Shown here in pieces: positions 54,878-64,000 of a stretch of DNA of 64,000 bases. This stretch comes from Parathalassolituus penaei (GTDB lineage Bacteria; Pseudomonadota; Gammaproteobacteria; Pseudomonadales; Oceanobacteraceae). The stretch lies in contig NZ_JAPNOA010000025.1 of NCBI RefSeq assembly GCF_026626885.1, forward strand, positions 1 through 64,000, read 5' to 3'. The position numbers and the translations under genes were made by a program. How positions within the stretch are numbered: position 1 is the stretch's first letter; the number at the start of each line of letters is the position of its first letter. The notes under the pieces were generated by a model. That model worked only from the letters and a program-made list of their open reading frames with translations, searched no databases and had not been told where the DNA came from.

Positions 54878-57279
54878 CCCGCCACTACCGTGTCCGCACC
54901 GCACTGCTGTTATGGACAGCGCTGGCATTGGGCATCACCAGCCTGCTGATGGGCTATTTCCTGTATCAGGCCAGCACCAGCGAATTCCGCCACAGCTGGG
55001 AAGCACGCGTGCACAACGAAATGACCCAGCTGTCCCGCCAGTTGCAGTACAACCTCGCATCCGGCGAGTGGCGGCTGGCCGACAAAAACATCGCGTTTAT
55101 CGCCACCACCCCCTACATCCTCAGTGCCGAGCTGCAGCTGGATGGCACTATTCGCCTTTCGACCCGTCGTGAGCGTATTGGCAGCAAGGCAACCGAGTTG
55201 CCACCCACGCCGGATGCCAGCGAGTTTGATGGTCGCCAGCCAATCCTGGTGCCTCAGGTGGTGACCTTCACCATCGAAGGTCAACGCCACAGCCACGACG
55301 CCTGGCTGGTTGTTGAATACAACATCCAGAACGAACGCAAGGCCATGCTGGTCAACGTGTCGTTGCGCTTTGCCATGATTCTGCTGTTGATGCTGTTGTT
55401 TGCAGTTGGTCTCAGCCAGCTCATTCGCCAGCAGGTGCTGGCACCGCTGAACCAGCTGCAGGGATTTGCTCGGCGCTGGCGGCGCGACGGTGCAGGTCAG
55501 CGGGTCAGCCTGGATGGCAGTCAGGAATTCTGTGAGCTGGCCGCCACCTTTTCGGAGCTGAGCCAACACTTGCTCAAGACCTCAGAACAGATTCGCCAGC
55601 AGCACGCCGTTGACACCGCCTTTGCCCGCGCTTTTCCCGACAGTGCGGTACTGATCGACGAATCCGGCCGTATCGGTGCTTCAATTGGTAAACCGCAGAC
55701 CCTGCTGTGGTTGAGTGGCAACTCCTATCCCGGACAGCTGCCACTCTGGAGCTGGATTAGTGATCCTTTACAACAGGAACAACTCAAACAGAACTGGCAA
55801 CAGGCACTGAATACCGATGGCGTGGTGCAATCCGAATTGAACCAGAGTGGTTATGTACTCGATTCGCGTATGAGCCGCATCACCTCGGTTGATGGTAAAC
55901 GGCACTCCAGTGGCCAGGTGTTATGGTTGTTACGCGACATCACCGAATTGCGCCGCCAGCAGCAGGAACTGGAATATCAGGCCCGTTACGACAGCCTCAC
56001 CGGACTCGCCAACCGCAGCACCGCAATGGCGGCTATCCATACATTACTGGAGCAGTCCGAACGCGATCAGCTCGGCGCCATCCTGTTTATCGACCTGGAT
56101 CACTTCAAAGCGATTAACGACTCGTTGGGGCATGCCGTTGGCGATACCCTGCTGGTTGAAGCATCCAACCGCCTGAGCCAGCTCAGTCGCGAATGTCACT
56201 GGCTGCCGGCCCGTCTGGGCGGTGACGAATTTGTGCTGGTTTCGCTGCAAGTGTTCCAGCAAGCCGAGGCGGCCCAAGCGGCCGTCCAATGCATGGCCGA
56301 ACGCCTGCTGCAAGAGATGATCGATCCGTTTGTAACGGGCGTTCATCGGTTTTATCTGTCCGCCAGCATTGGCGCCTCGATTTACAACAGCTATGACAAC
56401 AGTGCGGCCGACATCCTGCGCGAAGCTGATACCGCCATGTACTTCGCCAAAACCGCAGGACGTAACACCTGGCGCCTGTACGATGCCTCCATGCAGGAGG
56501 AAACCCACGCCCGCTTGCGAATTCTCAACGACCTGCATGATGCCCTGTTAAACCAGCAATTCAGCCTCATGTTCCAGCCGCAGATTGATCCCGATGGTGC
56601 CATTGGCGGTCTGGAGGTGCTGTGTCGCTGGAACCGTGAAGGTGAGTTGATCAGCCCAGAGCGTTTTATCCCGGCAGCCGAAGAGCTCAACCTGATTGCC
56701 CCGCTGGGGGAATGGGTGTTACGTAATGCCTGTCGCCAGTTACAACACTGGCAGCAACAGGGATTGCTGCCCGCCAGCTTCCGTCGTATGGCCGTTAACG
56801 TCAGCCCGAACCAGTTACATGATCCCGGCTTTGCCCGACATGTCCTTACCATTCTGGAAGAAAACAGGATTCGGCCAGATCAGCTGGAAGTGGAAATTAC
56901 CGAAAGTGTTTTTATGGACAAACGCGCCGGGGTCATCCATCAGTTGCAAGAACTGATCGAACAGGGGGTCAGCATTGCTCTGGATGACTTTGGCACTGGC
57001 TATTCATCATTGGGTTATCTACGCGACCTGCCGATCCGCAAACTCAAGATTGACCGCGCCTTTGTTGCTGCCATTCAGAGCCCGCCACAACACCAGCCAT
57101 CCGGCATCATCGACAGTATTATCCAGCTGGGCCACAATCTGTCGCTGACACTGGTGGCCGAGGGAGTGGAAACCGCCGAACAACATGCCTATCTGCAAGC
57201 ACGTCAGTGCGATCTATATCAGGGCTATCTGTTCAGCCATCCACTGACCGCCACCGAATTCGAGCACTATCTGCGGTAA
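54874..57279 (+). CDS. Membrane GGDEF-EAL cyclic-di-GMP protein
   Basis: The 801-aa protein has two membrane helices (TALLLWTALALGITSLLMGYFL and FAMILLLMLLFAVGLSQLI) flanking a periplasmic part of about 120 residues, then a HAMP-like linker and a PAS-like segment (about residues 240-360). GGDEF is intact at 449-453 (RLGGDEFVLV), so cyclase activity is possible. The EAL domain has E581-V-L, LEVEITESVFM, LDDFGTGYSSL and VVAEGVE-like parts, so hydrolysis is also possible. The start overlaps the binding lipoprotein gene by ATGA, pointing to a periplasmic ligand controlling c-di-GMP turnover. Confidence 0.93.
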   Translation: MTRHYRVRTALLLWTALALGITSLLMGYFLYQASTSEFRHSWEARVHNEMTQLSRQLQYNLASGEWRLADKNIAFIATTPYILSAELQLDGTIRLSTRRERIGSKATELPPTPDASEFDGRQPILVPQVVTFTIEGQRHSHDAWLVVEYNIQNERKAMLVNVSLRFAMILLLMLLFAVGLSQLIRQQVLAPLNQLQGFARRWRRDGAGQRVSLDGSQEFCELAATFSELSQHLLKTSEQIRQQHAVDTAFARAFPDSAVLIDESGRIGASIGKPQTLLWLSGNSYPGQLPLWSWISDPLQQEQLKQNWQQALNTDGVVQSELNQSGYVLDSRMSRITSVDGKRHSSGQVLWLLRDITELRRQQQELEYQARYDSLTGLANRSTAMAAIHTLLEQSERDQLGAILFIDLDHFKAINDSLGHAVGDTLLVEASNRLSQLSRECHWLPARLGGDEFVLVSLQVFQQAEAAQAAVQCMAERLLQEMIDPFVTGVHRFYLSASIGASIYNSYDNSAADILREADTAMYFAKTAGRNTWRLYDASMQEETHARLRILNDLHDALLNQQFSLMFQPQIDPDGAIGGLEVLCRWNREGELISPERFIPAAEELNLIAPLGEWVLRNACRQLQHWQQQGLLPASFRRMAVNVSPNQLHDPGFARHVLTILEENRIRPDQLEVEITESVFMDKRAGVIHQLQELIEQGVSIALDDFGTGYSSLGYLRDLPIRKLKIDRAFVAAIQSPPQHQPSGIIDSIIQLGHNLSLTLVAEGVETAEQHAYLQARQCDLYQGYLFSHPLTATEFEHYLR

Positions 57280-57285
57280 GCCGCC

Positions 57286-58200
57286 ATGACTTTGCCTCTG
57301 GTATACCATCCGAACTATTCCTGCCCGTTCCCCGAGCAGCACCGCTTCGTGATGTCAAAATTCGTACGCCTGTTCGGTATTGCCGAACGTAACGGCTGGA
57401 TTGGTAATAACCTGTTTCAGCCCCAACCGGCCAGCCCGGAAACCCTGGCAATTGCCCACGATCCGGTCTATCTGCACGAACTGATTCATAATCAGGTAGA
57501 AGCGCGAGCATGGCGTCGACTGGGCTTACCCTGGAGTCAGGGCCTGGTCGATCGAACCCTCACATCCCCTAACGGCACCCTGCTGACTGCCCGTCTGGCC
57601 CTGCAATACGGCATGGCCAGCCACCTCGCCGGCGGTACTCATCATGCACACCGCGATTTTGCATCAGGTTTCTGCCTGCTGAATGATCTGGCCTTTACTG
57701 CCCTCAGCCTGCTGGCCAGTGGTGAAGTAAAAAAGGTACTGATATTTGATCTCGACGTGCATCAGGGTGACGGCACCGCTGCCATTCTTGAGCACGAGCC
57801 ACGTGCCTTTACCTGCTCCATCCACTGCGAAAAAAACTTTCCGTTTCGTAAAAGCCGCAGTGATCTGGATGTTGGTCTTGATCCGGGCATGACCGATCAG
57901 GCCTATCTGGATGTCGTCGAAACCACACTGGTGCAATTGCTCGACGAGCAACAACCGGATCTGGTGCTGTATGACGCCGGAGTGGATGTCTGGAGTGGAG
58001 ATGTGCTGGGGTTGCTGGAAATCAGCCTGTTTGGCATCCAGCAGCGGGATGAACTGGTATTAACGGAATGTCTGAAGCGCCATATTCCGGTACTGACCGT
58101 GATTGGTGGCGGTTACGATGCCGATCATCAACGGCTGGCCGAGCGCCATGCCAGCATCGTCAACACCGCCTGGGATCTGTTCCCACGTTATCTGGGATAA
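57286..58200 (+). CDS. Histone-deacetylase-family amidohydrolase
   Basis: The 304-aa zinc enzyme has the HDAC/AcuC pattern: IAHDPVYLHEL, the tandem His119/His120 in GGTHHAHRDFASGFCLLND, FDLDVHQGDG (Asp and His zinc ligands) and LYDAGVDVWSGD, then IGGGYD. Bacterial members deacetylate small amides, polyamines or acetyl-CoA synthetase. It lies 6 bp after the GGDEF-EAL gene, so co-transcription with that operon is likely, but a link to c-di-GMP is only guilt by association. Confidence 0.92.
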   Translation: MTLPLVYHPNYSCPFPEQHRFVMSKFVRLFGIAERNGWIGNNLFQPQPASPETLAIAHDPVYLHELIHNQVEARAWRRLGLPWSQGLVDRTLTSPNGTLLTARLALQYGMASHLAGGTHHAHRDFASGFCLLNDLAFTALSLLASGEVKKVLIFDLDVHQGDGTAAILEHEPRAFTCSIHCEKNFPFRKSRSDLDVGLDPGMTDQAYLDVVETTLVQLLDEQQPDLVLYDAGVDVWSGDVLGLLEISLFGIQQRDELVLTECLKRHIPVLTVIGGGYDADHQRLAERHASIVNTAWDLFPRYLG

Positions 58201-58201
58201 C

Positions 58202-58227
58202 CGGCAGCAAGCACCCGCTTGCTGCCG
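58202..58227. terminator. Hairpin terminator between HDAC-like and outer-membrane genes
   Basis: CGGCAGCAAGC and GCTTGCTGCCG (58202-58212, 58217-58227) form an 11-bp perfect stem with an ACCC loop just after the HDAC-like stop codon. It lies between convergent genes. Confidence 0.65.
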
Positions 58228-58237
58228 TATTGCTGCA

Positions 58238-58837
58238 TCAGAAGTAATAACGCAAACCAGCACCAATAATGGAAACGCTGGTATTCAGATCCAGATCGTA
58301 ATAACCGAGGTTGGAGTTGTAACGCTGGATGGTTTCCCAGGCAATCGCGCGGTACTTCCAGGTAGCGTCCAGCATCAGATGGTCTGCCACTTCAAATTGC
58401 AGGCCTGCCAGCAGGTTCAGGGAAATACCACTCAGGTCGCTGCCGTCGTCATCCTGTACGCTGTCATTGTTATAAAGACCCAGACCAGCCCCCAGGAACG
58501 GGGTGAATTGGCCGCGCTTGATCAGCCAATGGGCATCCAGATCAAAGCCGTTGTAGTTTTCACTGCTGTAATGGTCGTAATCCGCCTTGATCACCGAACG
58601 GGTCAGCTCCACACGAGCATTATGACGGAACTGGTAACCAACCTTCAGACCAAAAGAACTGGCGGTCAAACCCTCATCGTCATAAGCGCGACGACCATCG
58701 TACCAGGCCGTGGCTTCTGCTTCTTTGTTACCCGCTCCCAGCAAGCCGAGATCCCCCCCCACATACCAGTCACCGGCATGACTGAACGGTGCCGCAATCA
58801 CCAGAGCCAGCGGCAACAGCGCATTTTTGATGAACAT
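58238..58837 (-). CDS. Small outer-membrane beta-barrel protein (OmpW/OprF-N-like)
   Basis: The 199-aa product has a signal peptide (NALLPLALVIAAPFSHA) and then alternating hydrophobic/polar strands ending in an aromatic residue, IIGAGLRYYF, the usual C-terminal signal of barrel proteins. Strands such as FGLKVGYQFRHNARVELTRS and GISLNLLAGLQFEVADHLMLDATWKYR fit an eight-strand porin-like barrel. ATG 58837 follows AAGGAAA. The function is unknown. It lies downstream of the atp operon beyond its terminator. Confidence 0.85.
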   Translation of the reverse strand: MFIKNALLPLALVIAAPFSHAGDWYVGGDLGLLGAGNKEAEATAWYDGRRAYDDEGLTASSFGLKVGYQFRHNARVELTRSVIKADYDHYSSENYNGFDLDAHWLIKRGQFTPFLGAGLGLYNNDSVQDDDGSDLSGISLNLLAGLQFEVADHLMLDATWKYRAIAWETIQRYNSNLGYYDLDLNTSVSIIGAGLRYYF

Positions 58838-58879
58838 ACTGGAATTTCCTTGCATAGATTTACATTCCCCCAGGCAAAA

Positions 58880-58907
58880 AAAAACCTGTCCATAGGACAG
58901 GTTTTTT
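58880..58907 (-). terminator. Terminator of the atp operon
   Basis: ACCTGTCC and GGACAGGT pair around an ATA loop, flanked by A- and T-runs on both sides. It stands just after atpC on the minus strand and should end the ATP synthase transcript. Confidence 0.9.
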
Positions 58908-58928
58908 CGGCGATCTGCTGCAACAAAC

Positions 58929-59357
58929 TTAGTGTTTGCCCAGTTTCTCACGAATTTGCTGAATGGTACGCAGTTGGGCTGCGGCTTCAGCCAGCTGAGA
59001 CAGAGCGCGAGAGTAATCAAAGTCTGCACCTTGATTCAGAATCGCCTGTTCAGCGTGTTTCTTGGCTTCCAGAGCTGCTGCTTCATCCAGATCGTTTGCA
59101 CGAACTGCAGTGTCAGCCAGCACAGTAACCGCATTGGGCTGTACTTCCAGATAGCCGCCAGAGACGTAAATGATCTCTTCAGAACCGCCTTGTTTAACAA
59201 TGCGGACTGGACCTGGCTTCAGCGGGGTCAGCAGTGCAGCATGGCCAGGTTCAACACCCAGGTCACCGATTGCACCAGACGCTACAACGCGCTCAACCAG
59301 ACCGGAGAAGAGATTTTCTTCGGCACTGACGATATCGCAATGGACGGTAATCGCCAT
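58929..59357 (-). CDS. atpC: ATP synthase epsilon subunit
   Basis: The 142-aa subunit of the F1 stalk regulates ATP hydrolysis. It has [45 protein letters not shown], a beta-sandwich with [21 protein letters not shown] and a C-terminal helical hairpin. It is the last gene of the atp operon, 51 bp after atpD. Confidence 0.97.
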   Translation of the reverse strand: MAITVHCDIVSAEENLFSGLVERVVASGAIGDLGVEPGHAALLTPLKPGPVRIVKQGGSEEIIYVSGGYLEVQPNAVTVLADTAVRANDLDEAAALEAKKHAEQAILNQGADFDYSRALSQLAEAAAQLRTIQQIREKLGKH

Positions 59358-59408
59358 AATCTATCCCTCAGTTGAGGAGGCACGGGTTATTACCCGTGCC
59401 AGCCCGAA

Positions 59409-60815
<1,407 letters not shown>

Positions 60816-60843
60816 TTAACTTAAAAACCTTTCGTTACCCGGC

Positions 60844-61704
60844 TTATACAGCCGCGGCACCGCTAACGATTTCGGAAATTTCCTGGGTGATCGCAGCCTG
60901 ACGAGCCTTGTTGTACAACAAATTCAGCTCTTTGATCATGGTGCCGGCGTTATCGGTGGCGTTTTTCATTGCCAGCATACGCGCGGCCTGCTCACAGGCG
61001 TTGTTTTCGACCACACCCTGATATACCTGAGACTCTACGTAACGAACGAGCAGACCTTCGAGGATTTCCTTCGCATCCGGCTCGTAAATGTAGTCCCAGT
61101 GACCTTTCAGAGAATCGTCCTGTTCTGCCTTCAGCGGCAACAATTGTTCCGCAACAGGCTGTTGGGTCATGGTGTTCACAAAGCGGTTGTGCATGATGTA
61201 CAGACGGTCGATTTTTCCGGAATCGAACGCATCCAGCATCACTTTCACCGATCCGATCAGGCTGGCCAGTTCTGGCGCATCACCCAGGTGGGTTTTGGAT
61301 GCAACCAGGTTGCCGCCGAAAGAGCTGAAGAACAGGCGCGCTTTGGCACCCACAGCACAGAAGTCAACTTCCACGCCTTTTTCTTTCCACTCTTTGGCTT
61401 GCAGTGCAACACGTTTGAACAGGTTGTTGTTCAAACCGCCACACAGGCCACGGTCGGAAGACACCACGATGTAGCCAACACGCTTGACGTCGCGGTCTTG
61501 CAGATAACGATGGCGATATTCAGATGTCGCATTAGCCAGATGGCCGATCACAGCGCGGATTTTATCCGCGTAAGGACGGCTGTGCTCCATGCGCAGCTGA
61601 GCGCGACGCATCTTACTTACAGCAACTTTTTCCATTGCTGAAGTAATTTTCTGCGTGCTTTTCACACTCGCAATCTGCTCTTTAATCTCTTTTCCGACTG
61701 CCAT
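60844..61704 (-). CDS. atpG: ATP synthase gamma subunit
   Basis: The 286-aa central shaft subunit. It has the N-terminal coiled-coil strand [49 protein letters not shown] and the C-terminal helix [39 protein letters not shown]. Order and length match E. coli AtpG. Confidence 0.97.
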   Translation of the reverse strand: MAVGKEIKEQIASVKSTQKITSAMEKVAVSKMRRAQLRMEHSRPYADKIRAVIGHLANATSEYRHRYLQDRDVKRVGYIVVSSDRGLCGGLNNNLFKRVALQAKEWKEKGVEVDFCAVGAKARLFFSSFGGNLVASKTHLGDAPELASLIGSVKVMLDAFDSGKIDRLYIMHNRFVNTMTQQPVAEQLLPLKAEQDDSLKGHWDYIYEPDAKEILEGLLVRYVESQVYQGVVENNACEQAARMLAMKNATDNAGTMIKELNLLYNKARQAAITQEISEIVSGAAAV

Positions 61705-61765
61705 AATGAAGCTGCCTTAACGTTGAGTGAATCCACGCCGGTACCCGTGGGCACCGGCACCGGAC

Positions 61766-63304
61766 TTACCAGGTCTGGGAGGCCTTGAACTTCTCAATGC
61801 ACTCTTTCAGACCGGCTTCGATCTCGCCATTGTAGTCACCCTTGACGTTGATCTTGGCCATCAGCTCAGAGTACTGGCTGTTGGCGAAGCTCAGCAGAGC
61901 GGCTTCAAATGGACGGATCTTGCTCACTTCAACGCCTTTCAGGTAGCCTTCGTTAGCAGCGAAGATCACCAGACCCATTTCAGCGGTAGACATCGGAGCG
62001 TACTGACCTTGCTTCATCAGCTCGGTTACTGCACGGCCGTGTTCCAGCTGGTTACGGGTAGCTTCATCCAGGTCAGAAGCAAACTGGGCGAACGCTGCCA
62101 GTTCACGGTACTGAGCCAGAGCCAGACGGATACCACCGCCCAGTTTCTTGATGATCTTGGTCTGCGCTGCACCACCTACACGGGATACAGAGATACCGGC
62201 GTTCATCGCTGGACGTACGCCAGAGTTGAACAGACTGGTTTCCAGGAAGATCTGACCGTCAGTAATGGAAATTACGTTGGTCGGAACGAACGCAGAAACG
62301 TCACCACCCTGGGTTTCGATGATTGGCAGAGCGGTCAGAGAACCGGTCTTGCCTTCTACACCGCTTACAGACTTCACGTAGTCAGCGTTTACGCGGCAAG
62401 CGCGTTCCAGCAGACGTGAGTGCAGGTAGAATACGTCACCTGGGTAAGCTTCACGGCCTGGTGGACGCTTCAGCAGCAGGGAGATCTGACGGTAAGCCCA
62501 AGCTTGCTTGGTCAGGTCGTCATAAATGATCAGGGCGTCTTCACCGTTATCCAGGAAGTATTCACCCATGGCACAACCGGAGTACGGAGCCAGGAACTGC
62601 ATCGCAGCTGGGTCGGCAGCGCCGGCAGCAACGATGATGGTGTGTTCCATTGCACCGTGTTCTTCCAGCTTGCGCACTACGTTAGCGATAGAAGATTGCT
62701 TCTGACCGATAGCAACGTAGATACACTTGATGCCAGAACCTTTCTGGTTGATGATCGCGTCAACAGCCAGAGCAGTTTTACCAGTCTGACGGTCACCGAT
62801 GATCAGCTCACGCTGACCACGACCAACTGGAACCATGGAGTCAACGGCCTTGTAACCGGTTGGCAGAGGCTGGTCTACAGACTTACGAGCAATTACGCCA
62901 GGAGCTACGCGCTCAACAGGTGCAAAAGTGTTGGTCTCGATTGGGCCTTTGCCGTCGATCGGGTTACCCAGAGCGTCAACTACACGACCCAGCAGAGCCT
63001 TGCCAGTTGGAACTTCCAGAATGCGGCTGGTGCACTTGGCGGTTTGACCTTCGGCCAGACCCTTGTAGTCACCCAGAATTACCGCACCAACGGAGTCACG
63101 TTCCAGGTTCATCGCCAGACCGTAAACGCCGCCTTCAAATTCAATCATTTCACCGTACATGGCATCAGCCAGACCGTGAATACGAACGATACCATCGGAT
63201 ACGGATACGATGGTGCCCTCGTTCTGGGCTTGTGAAGTCACATCAAGATTTTCGATGCGTTTTTTGATGACTTCACTGATCTCGGATGGATTCAGTTGCT
63301 GCAT
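61766..63304 (-). CDS. atpA: ATP synthase alpha subunit
   Basis: The 512-aa regulatory nucleotide-binding subunit of F1. Walker A GDRQTGKT is at residues 170-177; [43 protein letters not shown] and [19 protein letters not shown] are present. Codon bias is strong. It starts 15 bp after atpH. Confidence 0.98.
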   Translation of the reverse strand: MQQLNPSEISEVIKKRIENLDVTSQAQNEGTIVSVSDGIVRIHGLADAMYGEMIEFEGGVYGLAMNLERDSVGAVILGDYKGLAEGQTAKCTSRILEVPTGKALLGRVVDALGNPIDGKGPIETNTFAPVERVAPGVIARKSVDQPLPTGYKAVDSMVPVGRGQRELIIGDRQTGKTALAVDAIINQKGSGIKCIYVAIGQKQSSIANVVRKLEEHGAMEHTIIVAAGAADPAAMQFLAPYSGCAMGEYFLDNGEDALIIYDDLTKQAWAYRQISLLLKRPPGREAYPGDVFYLHSRLLERACRVNADYVKSVSGVEGKTGSLTALPIIETQGGDVSAFVPTNVISITDGQIFLETSLFNSGVRPAMNAGISVSRVGGAAQTKIIKKLGGGIRLALAQYRELAAFAQFASDLDEATRNQLEHGRAVTELMKQGQYAPMSTAEMGLVIFAANEGYLKGVEVSKIRPFEAALLSFANSQYSELMAKINVKGDYNGEIEAGLKECIEKFKASQTW

Positions 63305-63319
63305 GCATCGTCCCTCAAA

Positions 63320-63856
63320 TTAGGATTTCATCGCTTCGGCTAACTTGGACAGCTTGCCAGTGATAGAGCCATCAATTACCAGGTCACCAGCACGGATGAT
63401 TGCGCCGCCGATGAGAGACTCATCAACTTCGCTGGTCATGCGTACTTCGCAGTTCAGTTTGGCTTGGAGAGCTTTTGCCAGTTTCGCAGTCTGATCCTCG
63501 CTCAGTGCAAACGCGGACGTTACAACAACGTCAACGGTGTTTTGCATCTGGGCTTTGAGGTCTTCATACAGAGCTGCAATTTCAGGCAACAGCGGCAGGC
63601 GCTTGTTCTCAGCCAGAATGCTTACCAGGTTTTTGGCTGCTTCGTTCAGCTTGTCGCCACATACGTCAATCAGGGCACGTGCTTGCTGGGCGCTGCTCAG
63701 GGAAGGGTGCACCAGCACCTTTGCCATGCTGGCATCAGCCGAAACGGCTGCCAGAGTGGCCAGGCTGGATGACCATGCATCCAGACTGTTCTGTTCCTGA
63801 GCATCAGCAAACACTGCCTTTGCGTATGGCCGAGCGAGAGTAGTTAATTCAGCCAT
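63320..63856 (-). CDS. atpH: ATP synthase delta subunit
   Basis: The 178-aa subunit joins F1 to the peripheral stalk. It has [25 protein letters not shown], the helical N-domain, and the C-terminal marker [23 protein letters not shown]. It lies between atpF and atpA. Confidence 0.96.
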   Translation of the reverse strand: MAELTTLARPYAKAVFADAQEQNSLDAWSSSLATLAAVSADASMAKVLVHPSLSSAQQARALIDVCGDKLNEAAKNLVSILAENKRLPLLPEIAALYEDLKAQMQNTVDVVVTSAFALSEDQTAKLAKALQAKLNCEVRMTSEVDESLIGGAIIRAGDLVIDGSITGKLSKLAEAMKS

Positions 63857-63867
63857 GGCAACCCCGC

Positions 63868-64000
63868 TTAAAGCTCGTCAGCAAGTTTATTCAGAAGTTC
63901 AGCGTGTGCTGCTGCGTCCACTGACTTGCCGAGGATTTTCGCTGCACCGGTAACGGCCAGCTCAGAAACCTGCTTGCGCAGGGCTTCTTTAGCGCGGTTA
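63868..64000 (-). CDS. atpF: ATP synthase b subunit, C-terminal part
   Basis: Only the last 43 residues are in the window ([23 protein letters not shown], then a LNKLADEL end before TAA at 63868). This is the typical C-terminus of AtpF, which binds the delta subunit. The rest lies beyond the right edge, presumably with atpE, atpB and atpI. Confidence 0.93.
   Translation of the reverse strand, partial: NRAKEALRKQVSELAVTGAAKILGKSVDAAAHAELLNKLADEL

Overview
The window looks like a chromosomal segment of a marine-type gammaproteobacterium (Oceanospirillales/Pseudomonadales-like). The organism is inferred from gene content and order only. Diagnostic blocks are argH / LytS-type kinase / AlgR-like regulator / hemC / hemD / hemX / hemY (the Pseudomonas order), ygfB-pepP-ubiH-ubiI divergent from a zapB-like gene-zapA-6S RNA-fau, rppH-ptsP, lgt-thyA...folA, and the start of the atp operon read backwards from the right edge. 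Most of the window is housekeeping. No phage, transposase, CRISPR array, rRNA or tRNA gene was seen.

Layout. 1-8127 (minus): an accessory cluster of a secreted subtilase, a TIGR03032/DUF4915-family protein and a giant exported repeat protein whose C-terminus is off the window. 8128-8685: gene-poor, with a possible dispersed element. 8686-14138: folA, an EAL protein with a broken GGDEF, a strongly structured non-coding element at about 11105-11440, then thyA, lgt and a TSUP permease. The usual lgt-thyA-folA neighbourhood appears to be split by the EAL gene and the structured element. 14139-24839: NRDE protein, L,D-transpeptidase plus MepK-like endopeptidase, ptsP/rppH, a HAD phosphatase with an imelysin lipoprotein, rlmI and an HDOD protein. 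24902-30943: ubiquinone hydroxylases, pepP, ygfB, zapA, 6S RNA and fau. 30955-36283: a small membrane ORF, a lysophospholipase-like hydrolase, glnA under a recognisable sigma-54/NtrC promoter, and typA. 36343-45755: a DUF4382 lipoprotein, PA4642-family gene, trmB, DUF423, ubiD with a ferredoxin-flavin reductase, mscS, two tandem orphan solute-binding proteins and an 11-copy 7-bp repeat. 45762-53738: haem genes, the two-component pair and argH. 53924-58837: a binding-protein lipoprotein translationally coupled to a GGDEF-EAL protein, a histone-deacetylase-like enzyme and a small beta-barrel protein. 58880-64000: atpC, atpD, atpG, atpA, atpH and the end of atpF, with a clear terminator.

The most unusual items are (i) the 335-base structured element next to thyA, with two GNRA-capped hairpins on the plus strand and at least five other perfect hairpins, for which an IscB omega-RNA/HEARO-type RNA standing without its nuclease is my preferred but unproven reading; (ii) the giant surface protein, whose 300-bp repeats form a 900-bp higher-order unit, together with its co-transcribed subtilase and TIGR03032 partner; and (iii) a ferredoxin-flavin reductase fusion coupled to ubiD.
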